A stretch of 64,000 bases of DNA from NCBI RefSeq assembly GCF_045679555.1, contig NC_092096.1:14489556-14553555 (forward strand), read 5' to 3'. The stretch's first letter is position 1. Every line of letters starts with the position of its first letter. The DNA is from Salvelinus alpinus. Taxonomy: Eukaryota > Chordata > Actinopteri > Salmoniformes > Salmonidae. The notes below the pieces were generated by a model. It ran no database searches, had not been told where the DNA came from, and was given only the letters and a program-made list of their open reading frames with translations. This document shows positions 1 to 12,046 of the stretch, piece after piece. The translations under genes were made by a program, and so were the position numbers.

Positions 1-3000
1 CGACTTGATTAGCGTAGTGTTAGCTAGCTACATAGTTGTCTTTGCTGTCCTTGTATCCAAGATAATTGTGTAGTTTTGAGAAATTGTCGAGGTTACCTAG
101 CCAGTTAGAGGTTACCTAGCCAGCTACACTTTCAAACAAAGTCAACAACGCAGCCACTGCTAGCCAGCCTACTTCACCGCCAGCAGTACTATATCATTTT
201 AGTCAATAAGATTTTATTTTAGCAACGTAAGCTTAACTTTCTGAACATTGGAGACGTGTAGTCCACTTGTCATTCTAATCTCCTTTGCATTAGCGTAGCC
301 TCTTCTGTAGCCTGTCAACTATGTGTCTGTCTATCCCTCTTCTCTCCTCTCTGCACAGACCATACAAACGCTTCACACCGCGTGGCCGCCGCCACTCTAA
401 CCTGGTGGTCCCAGCGCGCACGACCCACGTGGAGTTCCAGGTCTCCGGCAGCCTCTGGAACTGCCGATCTGCGGCCAACAAGGCAGAGTTCATCTCAGCC
501 TATGCTTCCCTCCAGTCCCTCGACTTCTTGGCACTGACGGAAACATGGATTACCACTGATAACACTGCTACTCCTACTGCTCTCTCCTCGTCTGCCCACG
601 TGTTCTCGCACACCCCGAGAGCTTCTGGTCAGCGGGGTGGTGGCACTGGGATCCTCATCTCTCCCAAGTGGACATTCTCTCTTTCTCCCCTGACCCATCT
701 GTCTATTGCCTCCTTTGAATTCCATGCTGTCACAGTTACCAGCCCTTTCAAGCTTAACATCCTTATCATTTATCGCCCTCCAGGTTCCCTTGGAGAGTTC
801 ATCAATGAGCTTGACGCCCTGATAAGTTCCTTTCCTGAGGATGGCTCACCTCTCACAGTGTTCTGGGTGACTTTAACCTCCCCACGTCTACCTTTGACTC
901 ATTCCTCTCTGCCTCCTTCTTTCCACTCCTCTCCTCTTTTGACCTCACCCTCTCACCTTCCCCCCCTACTCACAAGGCAGGCAATACACTTGACCTCATC
1001 TTTACTAGATGCTGTTCTTCCACTAATCTCATTGCAACTCCCCTCCAAGTCTCCGACCACTACCTTGTATCCTTTTCCCTCTCGCTCTCATCCAACACTT
1101 CCCACACTGCCCCTACTCGGATGGTATCACGCCGTCCCAACCTTCGCTCTCTCTCCCCCGCTACTCTCTCCTCTTCCATCCTATCATCTCTTCCCTCTGC
1201 TCAAACCTTCTCCAACCTATCTCCTGATTCTGCCTCCTCAACCCTCCTCTCCTCCCTTTCTGCATCCTTTGACTCTCTATGTCCCCTATCCTCCAGGCCG
1301 GCTCGGTCCTCCCCTCCTGCTCCGTGGCTCGACGACTCACTGCGAGCTCACAGAACAGGGCTCCGGGCAGCTGAGCGGAAATGGAGGAAAACTCGCCTCC
1401 CTGCGGACCTGGCATCCTTTCACTCCCTCCTCTCTACATTCTCCTCTTGTCTCTGCTGCTAAAGCCACTTTCTACCACTCTAAATTCCAAGCATCTGCCT
1501 CTAACCCTAGGAAGCTCTTTGCCACCTTCTCCTCCCTCCTGAATCCTCCTCCCCCTCCTCCCCCCTCCTCCCTCTCTGCGGATGACTTCGTCAACCATTT
1601 TGAAAAGAAGGTCGACGACATCCGATCCTCGTTTGCTAAGTCAAACGACACCGCTGGTTCTGCTCACACTGCCCTACCCTGTGCTTTGACCTCGTTCTCC
1701 CCTCTCACTCCAGATGAAATCTCGCGTCTTGTGACGGCCGGCCGCCCAACAACCTGCCCGCTTGACCCTATCCCCTCCTCTCTTCTCCAGACCATTTCCG
1801 GAGACCTTCTCCCTTACCTCACCTCGCTCATCAACTCATCCTTGACCGCTGGCTACGTCCCTTCCGTCTTCAAGAGAGCGAGAGTTGCACCCCTTCTGAA
1901 AAAACCTACACTCGATCCCTCCGATGTCAACAACTACAGACCAGTATCCCTTCTTTCTTTTCTCTCCAAAACTCTTGAACGTGCCGTCCTTGGCCAGCTC
2001 TCCTGCTATCTCTCTCAGAATGACCTTCTTGATCCAAATCAGTCAGGTTTCAAGACTAGTCATTCAACTGAGACTGCTCTTCTCTGTGTCACGGAGGCGC
2101 TCCGCACTGCTAAAGCTAACTCTCTCTCCTCTGCTCTCATCCTTCTAGACCTATCGGCTGCCTTTGATACTGTGAACCATCAGATCCTCCTCTCCACCCT
2201 CTCCGAGCTGGGCATCTCCGGCGCGGCCCACGCTTGGATTGCGTCCTACCTGACAGGTCGCTCCTACCAGGTGGCATGGCGAGAATCTGTCTCCGCACCA
2301 CGTGCTCTCACCACTGGTGTCCCCCAGGGCTCTGTTCTCGGCCCTCTCCTATTCTCGCTATACACCAAGTCACTTGGCTCTGTCATATCCTCACATGGTC
2401 TCTCCTATCATTGCTATGCAGACGACACACAATTAATCTTCTCCTTTCCCCCCTCTGATAACCAGGTGGCGAATCGCATCTCTGCATGTCTGGCAGACAT
2501 ATCAGTGTGGATGACGGATCACCACCTCAAGCTGAACCTCGGCAAGACGGAGCTGCTCTTCCTCCCGGGGAAGGACTGCCCGTTCCATGATCTCGCCATC
2601 ACGGTTGACAACACCATTGTGTCCTCCTCCCAGAGTGCTAAGAACCTTGGCGTGATCCTGAACAACAACCTGTCGTTCTCAACTCACATCAAGGCGGTGA
2701 CCCGTTCCTGTAGGTTCATGCTCTACAACATTCGCAGAGTACGACCCTGCCTCACACAGGAAGCGGCGCAGGTCCTAATCCAGGCACTTGTCATCTCCCG
2801 TCTGGATTACTGCAACTCGCTGTTGGCTGGGCTCCCTGCCTGTGCTATTAAACCCCTACAACTCATCCAGAACGCCGCAGCCCGTCTGGTGTTCAACCTT
2901 CCCAAGTTCTCTCACGTCACCCCGCTCCTCCGCTATCTCCACTGGCTTCCAGTTGAAGCTCGCATCCGCTACAAGACCATGGTGCTTGCCTACGGAGCTG

Positions 3001-3411
3001 TGAGGGGAACGGCACCTCCGTACCTTCAGGCTCTTATCAGGCCCTACACCCAAACAAGGGCACTGCGTTCATCCACCTCTGGCCTGCTCGCCTCCCTACC
3101 TCTGAGGAAGTACAGTTCCCGCTCAGCCCAGTCAAAACTGTTCGCTGCTCTGGCACCCCAATGGTGGAACAAACTCCCTCACGACGCCAGGTCAGCGGAG
3201 TCAATCACCACCTTCCGGAGACACCTGAAACCCCACCTCTTTAAGGAATACCTAGGATAGGATAAAGTAATCCTTCTAACCCCCCCCCTCCCCCTTAAAA
3301 GAGTTAGATGCACTATTGTAAAGTGGTTGTTCCACTGGATATCATAAGGTGAATGCACCAATTTGTAAGTCGCTCTGGATAAGAGCGTCTGCTAAATGAC
3401 TTAAATGTAGT
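1..3411 (+). mobile_element. L2/CR1-like non-LTR retrotransposon (LINE), near full length
   Basis: A long plus-strand frame with endonuclease and reverse transcriptase motifs is followed by a short 3' UTR and a tail (about 3364-3411) containing GTCGCTCTGGATAAGAGCGT and ending AAATGACTTAAATGTA. That tail is a hallmark of teleost L2-type LINEs and related SINEs. Bases 1-320 look like its 5' UTR, so the element probably starts at or just before the window edge. It sits beyond the visible rab3ip exons and is most likely within an intron of that gene. The 3' end abuts the 40-bp minisatellite directly. The clade name rests on recognition of the tail and RT style, not on a search. Confidence 0.85.
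321..3260 (+). pseudogene. LINE ORF2-type protein: endonuclease plus reverse transcriptase, internally frameshifted
   Basis: The frame is open for 979 codons. Residues about 70-76 read LALTETW, the apurinic-endonuclease-like motif of non-LTR elements. The RT part is intact: VNNYRPVSLLS near 1930, a QGSVLGPLLF block near 2325, and the catalytic YADD at 2415-2426. The C-terminal region ends FKEYLG. Between about 865 and 1450 the open frame is not the ancestral one: the sensible protein (GDFNLP, then a stretch open at 1121-1462) lies one frame over, and a second indel near 1450 returns to the original frame. The uninterrupted appearance is therefore partly luck, and the copy is probably defective. 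Its function would be target-primed reverse transcription of its own RNA. Confidence 0.8.
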
Positions 3412-6400
3412 GGTATTCTACACCGTGGTAAACAACAGGACAGATACTAGTGGTATTCTACACCGTGCTAAACAACAGGACAGACACTAGTGGTATTCTA
3501 CACCGTGGTAAACAACAGGACAGACACTAGTGGTATTCTACACCGTGGTAAACAACAGGACAGACACTAGTGGTATTCTACACCGTGGTAAACAACAGGA
3601 CAGACACTAGTGGTATTCTACACCGTGGTAAACAACAGGACAGATACTAGTGGTATTCTACACCGTGGTAAACAACAGGACAGACACTAGTGGTATTCTA
3701 CACCGTGGTAAACAACAGGACAGACACTAGTGGTATTCTACACCGTGGTAAACAACAGGACAGATACTAGTGGTATTCTACACCGTGGTAAACAACAGGA
3801 CAGATACTAGTGGTATTCTACACCGTGGTAAACAACAGGACAGACACTAGTGGTATTCTACACCGTGGTAAACAACAGGACAGACACTAGTGGTATTCTA
3901 CACCGTGGTAAACAACAGGACAGATACTAGTGGTATTCTACACCGTGGTAAACAACAGGACAGATACTAGTGGTATTCTACACCGTGGTAAACAACAGGA
4001 CAGACACTAGTGGTATTCTACACCGTGGTAAACAACAGGACAGATACTAGTGGTATTCTACACCGTGGTAAACAACAGGACAGACACTAGTGGTATTCTA
4101 CACCGTGGTAAACAACAGGACAGATACTAGTGGTATTCTACACCGTGGTAAACAGGACAGATACTAGTGGTATTCTACACCGTGGTAAACAACAGGACAG
4201 ATACTAGTGGTATTCTACACCGTGGTAAACAACAGGACAGATACTAGTGGTATTCTACACCGTGGTAAACAACAGGACAGATACAGTGGTATTCTACACC
4301 GTGGTAAACAACAGGACAGATACTAGTGGTATTCTACACCGTGGTAAACAACAGGACAGATACTAGTGGTATTCTACACCGTGGTAAACAACAGGACAGA
4401 TACTAGTGGTATTCTACACCGTGGTAAACAACAGGACAGATACTAGTGGTATTCTACACCGTGGTAAACAACAGGACAGATACTAGTGGTATTCTACACC
4501 GTGGTAAACAACAGGACAGATACTAGTGGTATTCTACACCGTGGTAAACAACAGGACAGATACTAGTGGTATACAACAGGACAGATACTAGTGGTATTCT
4601 ACACCGTGGTAAACAACAGGACAGATACTAGTGGTATTCTACACCGTGGTAAACAACAGGACAGATACTAGTGGTATTCTACACCGTGGTAAACAACAGG
4701 ACAGACACTAGTGGTATTCTACACCGTGGTAAACAACAAGACAGACACTAGTGGTATTCTACACCGTGGTAAACAACAGGACAGACACTAGTGGTATTCT
4801 ACACCGTGGTAAACAACAGTACAGATACTAGTGGTATTCTACACCGTGGTAAACAACAGGACAGATACTAGTGGTATTCTACACCGTGGTAAACAACAGG
4901 ACAGATACTAGTGGTATTCTACACCGTGGTAAACAACAGGACAGATACTAGTGGTATTCTACACCGTGGTAAACAACAGGACAGATACTAGTGGTATTCT
5001 ACACCGTGGTAAACAACAGGACAGATACAGTGGTATTCTACACCGTGGTAAACAACAGGACAGATACTAGTGGTATTCTACACCGTGGTAAACAACAGGA
5101 CAGATACTAGTGGTATTCTACACCGTGGTAAACAACAGGACAGATACAGTGGTATTCTACACCGTGGTAAACAACAGGACAGATACTAGTGGTATTCTAC
5201 ACCGTGGTAAACAACAGGACAGATACTAGTGGTATTCTACACCGTGGTAAACAACAGGACAGATACTAGTGGTATTCTACACCGTGGTAAACAACAGGAC
5301 AGATACTAGTGGTATTCTACACCGTGGTAAACAACAGGACAGATACTAGTGGTATTCTACACCGTGGTAAACAACAGGACAGATACTAGTGGTATTCTAC
5401 ACCGTGGTAAACAACAGGACAGATACTAGTGGTATACAACAGGACAGATACTAGTGGTATTCTACACCGTGGTAAACAACAGGACAGATACTAGTGGTAT
5501 TCTACACCGTGGTAAACAACAGGACAGACACTAGTGGTATTCTACACCGTGGTAAACAACAGGACAGACACTAGTGGTATTCTACACCGTGGTAAACAAC
5601 AGGACAGACACTAGTGGTATTCTACACCGTGGTAAACAACAGGACAGACACTAGTGGTATTCTACACCGTGGTAAACAACAGGACAGACACTAGTGGTAT
5701 TCTACACCGTGGTAAACAACAGGACAGACACTAGTGGTATTCTACACCGTGGTAAACAACAGGACAGATACTAGTGGTATTCTACACCGTGGTAAACAAC
5801 AGGACAGATACTAGTGGTATTCTACACCGTGGTAAACAACAGGACAGATACTAGTGGTATTCTACACCGTGGTAAACAACAGGACAGATACTAGTGGTAT
5901 TCTACACCGTGGTAAACAACAGGACAGATACTAGTGGTATTCTACACCGTGGTAAACAACAGGACAGATACAGTGGTATTCTACACCGTGGTAAACAACA
6001 GGACAGATACTAGTGGTATTCTACACCGTGGTAAACAACAGGACAGATACTAGTGGTATTCTACACCGTGGTAAACAACAGGACAGATACTAGTGGTATT
6101 CTACACCGTGGTAAACAACAGGACAGATACTAGTGGTATACAACAGGACAGATACTAGTGGTATTCTACACCGTGGTAAACAACAGGACAGATACTAGTG
6201 GTATTCTACACCGTGGTAAACAACAGGACAGATACTAGTGGTATTCTACACCGTGGTAAACAACAGGACAGACACTAGTGGTATTCTACACCGTGGTAAA
6301 CAACAGGACAGACACTAGTGGTATTCTACACCGTGGTAAACAACAGGACAGACACTAGTGGTATTCTACACCGTGGTAAACAACAGGACAGACACTAGTG

Positions 6401-9098
6401 GTATTCTACACCGTGGTAAACAACAGGACAGATACTAGTGGTATTCTACACCGTGGTAAACAACAGGACAGATACTAGTGGTATTCTACACCGTGGTAAA
6501 CAACAGGACAGATACTAGTGGTATTCTACACCGTGGTAAACAACAGGACAGATACTAGTGGTATTCTACACCGTGGTAAACAACAGGACAGATACTAGTG
6601 GTATTCTACACCGTGGTAAACAACAGGACAGATACAGTGGTATTCTACACCGTGGTAAACAACAGGACAGATACTAGTGGTATTCTACACCGTGGTAAAC
6701 AACAGGACAGATACTAGTGGTATTCTACACCGTGGTAAACAACAGGACAGATACTAGTGGTATTCTACACCGTGGTAAACAACAGGACAGATACTAGTGG
6801 TATTCTACACCGTGGTAAACAACAGGACAGATACTAGTGGTATTCTACACCGTGGTAAACAACAGGACAGATACTAGTGGTATTCTACACCGTGGTAAAC
6901 AACAGGACAGATACTAGTGGTATTCTACACCGTGGTAAACAACAGGACAGATACTAGTGTTATTCTACACCGTGGTAAACAACAGGACAGATACTAGTGG
7001 TATTCTACACCGTGGTAAACAGGACAGACACTAGTGGTATTCTACACCGTGGTAAACAACAGGACAGACACTAGTGGTATTCTACACCGTGGTAAACAAC
7101 AGGACAGATACTAGTGGTATTCTACACCGTGGTAAACAACAGGACAGATACTAGTGGTATTCTACACCGTGGTAAACAACAGGACAGATACTAGTGGTAT
7201 TCTACACCGTGGTAAACAACAGGACAGATACTAGTGGTATTCTACACCGTGGTAAACAACAGGACAGATACTAGTGGTATTCTACACCGTGGTAAACAAC
7301 AGGACAGACACTAGTGGTATTCTACACCGTGGTAAACAACAGGACAGATACTAGTGGTATTCTACACCGTGGTAAACAACAGGACAGATACTAGTGGTAT
7401 TCTACACCGTGGTAAACAACAGGACAGATACTAGTGGTATTCTACACCGTGGTAAACAACAGGACAGATACTAGTGGTATTCTACACCGTGGTAAACAAC
7501 AGGACAGATACTAGTGGTATTCTACACCATGGTAAACAACAGGACAGATACTAGTGGTATTCTACACCGTGGTAAACAACAGGACAGATACTAGTGGTAT
7601 TCTACACCGTGGTAAACAACAGGACAGATACTAGTGGTATTCTACACCGTGGTAAACAACAGGACAGATACTAGTGGTATTCTACACCGTGGTAAACAAC
7701 AGGACAGATACTAGTGGTATTCTACACCGTGGTAAACAACAGGACAGATACTAGTGGTATTCTACACCGTGGTAAACAACAGGACAGATACTAGTGGTAT
7801 TCTACACCGTGGTAAACAACAGGACAGATACTAGTGGTACTCTACACCGTGGTAAACAACAGGACAGATACTAGTGGTATTCTACACCGTGGTAAACAAC
7901 AGGACAGATACTAGTGGTATTCTACACCGTGGTAAACAACAGGACAGATACTAGTGGTATTCTACACCGTGGTAAACAACAGGACAGACACTAGTGGTAT
8001 TCTACACCGTGGTAAACAACAGGACAGATACTAGTGGTATTCTACACCGTGGTAAACAACAGGACAGATACCAGTGGTATTCTACACCGTGGTAAACAAC
8101 AGGACAGATACTAGTGGTATTCTACACCGTGGTAAACAACAGGACAGATACTAGTGGTATTCTACACCGTGGTAAACAACAGGAGAGATACTAGTGGTAT
8201 TCTACACCGTGGTAAACAACAGGACAGATACTAGTGGTATTCTACACCGTGGTAAACAACAGGACAGATACTAGTGGTATTCTACACCGTGGTAAACAAC
8301 AGGACAGATACTAGTGGTATTCTACACCGTGGTAAACAGGACAGATACTAGTGGTATTCTACACCGTGGTAAACAACAGGACAGACACTAGTGGTATTCT
8401 ACACCGTGGTAAACAACAGGACAGACACTAGTGGTATTCTACACCGTGGTAAACAACAGGACAGACACTAGTGGTATTCTACACCGTGGTAAACAACAGG
8501 ACAGACACTAGTGGTATTCTACACCGTGGTAAACAACAGGACAGATACTAGTGGTACTCTACACCATGGTAAACAACAGGACAGATACTAGTGGTATTCT
8601 ACACCGTGGTAAACAACAGGACAGATACTAGTGGTATTCTACACCGTGGTATACAACAGGACAGATACTAGTGGTATTCTACACCGTGGTAAACAACAGG
8701 ACAGACACTAGTGGTATTCTACACCGTGGTAAACAACAGGACAGATACTAGTGGTATTCTACACCGTGGTAAACAACAGGACAGATACTAGTGGTATTCT
8801 ACACCGTGGTAAACAACAGGACAGATACTAGTGGTACTCTACACCGTGGTAAACAACAGGACAGATACTAGTGGTATTCTACACCGTGGTAAACAACAGG
8901 ACAGATACTAGTGGTATTCTACACCATGGTAAACAACAGGACAGATACTAGTGGTATTCTACACCGTGGTAAACAACAGGACAGATACTAGTGGTATTCT
9001 ACACCGTGGTAAACAACAGGACAGATACTAGTGGTATTCTACACCGTGGTAAACAACAGGACAGACACTAGTGGTATTCTACACCGTGGTAAACAACA
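3409..9098. repeat. 40-bp minisatellite, about 142 copies
   Basis: The unit has a 40-base period; it begins TAGTGGTATTCTACACCGTG and continues GTAAACAACAGGACAGATAC. Most copies differ only at one C/T position (GACAC versus GATAC). Rare length variants recur: a 39-base unit (GATACAGTGG) near 4281, 5027, 5144, 5968 and 6632; a strongly shortened unit (GGTATACAACAGG) near 4568, 5433 and 6137; and a 37-base unit (GTAAACAGGACAG) near 4150, 7015 and 8332. Stop codons occur in all frames, so there is no coding potential. The array begins exactly at the LINE tail. Confidence 0.97.
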
Positions 9099-9195
9099 AC
9101 ATGCATCTGGAAGGATAAACACCAACTCCTTTAGCTGCCTGGGGCCTTTATTTATTATTCAATGGCTCAGATTAGTAGTGGGAGCTGGTTTACGG

Positions 9196-9198
<3 letters not shown>

Positions 9199-9232
<34 letters not shown>
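9199..9232. repeat. (CA)17 microsatellite
   Basis: An uninterrupted AC dinucleotide run of about 34 bases. Confidence 0.95.
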
Positions 9233-9235
<3 letters not shown>

Positions 9236-9302
9236 CGGACAGGGTTCCCTCGCTCTCATCGAACACAAGGTCATTGCCATGCCGACAGAGGCAGAAGGTT
9301 GA

Positions 9303-9488
9303 GAGTAGTGATCAATGCAGGAAGTGGAGGGAGGTAGATGGCAGTAGTGATCAATGCAGGAAGTGGAGGGAGGTAGATGGCAGTAGTGATCAATGCAGGA
9401 AGTGGAGGGAGGTAGATGGCAGTAGTGATCAATGCAGGAAGTGGAGGGAGTTAGATGGCAGTAGTGATCAATGCAGGAAGTGGAGGGA
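9303..9488. repeat. 39-bp minisatellite, 5 copies
   Basis: The unit starts AGTAGTGATCAATGCAGGAA. Because 39 is a multiple of three it creates a 13-residue peptide repeat (SSDQCRKWREVDG) in an open frame that begins in the neighbouring minisatellite and runs through the CA repeat. I treat that frame as an artefact. Confidence 0.9.
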
Positions 9489-10230
9489 AAATGGGAAGGG
9501 AACAGCAGGAAAGGGAAAGAAGGTAGGGGTGGGATGAGATGGAAGGAGAGGAAGAAAGGGGCTGATCCTGCTGGTTCTGGAGTGGACAACTTGTCTGAGC
9601 TGCTTAGACTGTCTGGGGGAATCAGTGATTTACCCGTCTGTCTGGGGTAGGCTGGTCACAAGGCTAATCCCTGTTAAGGCTGTATAGACCCATAGCCTTA
9701 AACTGATTGGAAAGGAGGAACTGGGTGTTTGCACAACGTTTCCCTCTCCTTACTGGAAGAGACACGGGCAACAGGACACCAGTCAGTCCTGGTGCAGCGA
9801 GGAGCAGCCACAACGGGTAATACAGGGAGGAAGACACACAGCTTTTCTCTGAGGGGAAATGGCAGAGGGATCGTACAGAATTGTGATTCCAAATCCATGA
9901 GGGGTCACCATAAGGTCAACAGTGGTCAATAAGAACACCTGAGAATGACTGATTGGTTCAACCTAACCTCCCCCGGGCCACCCTGCTAGTAGCCTGGCAC
10001 ACATCTGTTTGTGCTCCATGTTCAGCATGCCAAGGAGCGGCAACTGGCAAGATGGTATCCAGCCCAGGCTACACTTCTAGGCCCATATCACAGGGGACCC
10101 TGCACCTCACTGGAGTGGTCTGACTAGGAGCATCTGTGATAGTGAATGAGGTCCAGTCTAATGGCTGTAATTATAATTCAGGACTTCCTGATGCTAATGG
10201 AACTGAAGGAGCCTCCAGGGTACACTGGGA

Positions 10231-11425
10231 TTTCCTCTAGTACAGTAGCTAGCTGGTGATTCAGCACCACCTTCTAGTACAGTAGCTAGCTGGTGATTCA
10301 GTACCACCTTTCTTCTAGTACAGTAGCTAGCTGGTGATTCAGTACCACCTTTCCTCTAGTACAGTAGCTAGCTGGTGATTCAGTACCACCTTTCTTCTAG
10401 TACAGTAGCTAGCTGGTGATTCAGTACTGCCTTTCTTCTAGTACAGTAGCTAGCTGGTGATTCAGTACCACCTTTCTTCTAGTACAGTAGCTAGCTGGTG
10501 ATTCAGTACCACCTTTCCTCTAGTACAGTAGCTAGCTGGTGATTCAGTACCACCTTTCCTCTAGTACAGTAGCTAGCTGGTGATTCAGTACCACCTTTCC
10601 TCTAGTACAGTAGCTAGCTGGTGATTCAGTACCACCTTTCCTCTAGTACAGTAGCTAGCTGGTGATTCAGTACCACCTTCTAGTACAGTAGCTAGCTGGT
10701 GATTCAGTACCACCTTCTAGTACAGTAGCTAGCTGGTGATTCAGTACCACCTTTCTTCTAGTACAGTAGCTAGCTGGTGATTCAGTACTGCCTTTCTTCT
10801 AGTACAGTAGCTAGCTGGTGATTCAGTACCACCTTTCTTCTAGTACAGTAGCTAGCTGGTGATTCAGTACCACCATTCTTCTAGTACAGTAGCTAGCTGG
10901 TGATTCAGTACCACCATTCTTCTAGTACAGTAGCTAGCTGGTGATTCAGTACCACCTTTCTTCTAGTACAGTAGCTAGCTGGTGATTCAGTACCACCATT
11001 CTTCTAGTACAGTAGCTAGCTGGTGATTCAGTACCACCTTTCTTCTAGTACAGTAGCTAGCTGGTGATTCAGTACCACCATTCTTCTAGAACAGTAGCTA
11101 GCTGGTGATTCAGTACCACCATTCTTCTAGCTGGTGATTCAGTACCACCTTCTAGTACAGTAGCTAGCTGGTGATTCAGTACCACCATTCTTCTAGTACA
11201 GTAGCTAGCTGGTGATTCAGTACCACCATTCTTCTAGCTGGTGATTCAGTACCACCTTCTAGTACAGTAGCTAGCTGGTGATTCAGTACCACCTTCTAGT
11301 ACAGTAGCTAGCTGGTGATTCAGTACCACCTTCTAGTACAGTAGCTAGCTGGTGATTCAGTACCACCATTCTTCTAGTACAGTAGCTAGCTGGTGATTCA
11401 GTACCACCTTTCTCCTAGTACAGTA
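10231..11425. repeat. 41-bp minisatellite, first block (about 30 copies)
   Basis: The unit begins CTAGTACAGTAGCTAGCTGG and continues TGATTCAGTACCACCTTTCTT. Lengths alternate between about 41 bases and a 37-base form lacking TTTC. Copies vary by CAC/TAC/TGC changes in the middle. The same family resumes at 12047. Confidence 0.95.
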
Positions 11426-11426
11426 A

Positions 11427-11591
11427 TATACTGTATTTTTATTTGTTTATCACTTTTGTGGTTACTACATGATTCCATATATATGTCATTTCATAGTTTT
11501 GATGTCTTCACTTATTCTACAATGTAGAAAATAGTCAAAATAAAGAAAAACCCTTGAATGAGTAGTTATTATAAAACTTTGGCCGGTAGTG
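11427..11591. mobile_element. Tc1-like transposon end fragment
   Basis: The stretch containing TACAATGTAGAAAATAGTC and AAAGAAAAACCCTTGAATGA, and ending GGCCGGTAGTG followed by TA, resembles one terminal inverted repeat of a common salmonid Tc1-like family. No transposase and no opposite end are present, so this is a solo, immobile remnant. It lies at the left edge of the DNA that separates the two blocks of the 41-bp array. Confidence 0.7.
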
Positions 11592-12046
11592 TAAAATCCT
11601 CACGCTGATCTGAAATGATGTATCAACATAATCTGGCAGTCCTGATGCTATGTCAAGCAATACTTGGTGGTCTGACCAACGTAAGCCTATAGTCAGTAGT
11701 CAACAGTCATCAACGTTGTTCCCGGTTGGGTAACGGGTATACAAAAGAATGTCATCAAGTCATAGGCGTCGTCTTGACCAAGTTAGCTGCATCAGTGTCA
11801 TCCTGCAGTCGACATGGACATGGATAGAAGTACAGTCTGCTGTCATTCTGATCTAAGAATATTACTCCTGCTTATTATGAAGAAAAAATACATCTGTTTA
11901 ACTTTGTAAACTAAAGGTGTGTTTAGAATTATTTTTGTTGTATTAATGCTATTTAATCTCTCCTCAGACTAATATTATTCTGTTTGTCCTGTGGGTACCT
12001 TTGCCACTGTTCCACCCCTTGTGTATTGCGCTGTCATGGTGTATTT
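11592..12046. other. Unidentified DNA separating the two blocks of the 41-bp array
   Basis: No coding signal or known element is recognised. With the preceding Tc1 end it forms a 620-base interruption. The left block stops within CTAGTACAGTA and the right block resumes at GTGATTCAG, so only a few bases of one unit are missing at the junction. Confidence 0.5.

Larger units (their letters stand above)
9099..10230. other. Mostly single-copy intronic DNA with two short repeats
   Basis: No exon is recognised. The stretch contains a (CA)n tract at 9199-9232 and the 39-bp repeat at 9303-9488. The remainder shows no coding signal or transposon end that I can name. By position it is probably inside a rab3ip intron. 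Confidence 0.5.

Noticed and set aside
321..3260. Intact LINE protein
   Set aside because: Although open for 979 codons, the part from about 865 to 1450 is in the wrong frame, so it is not an intact ORF.
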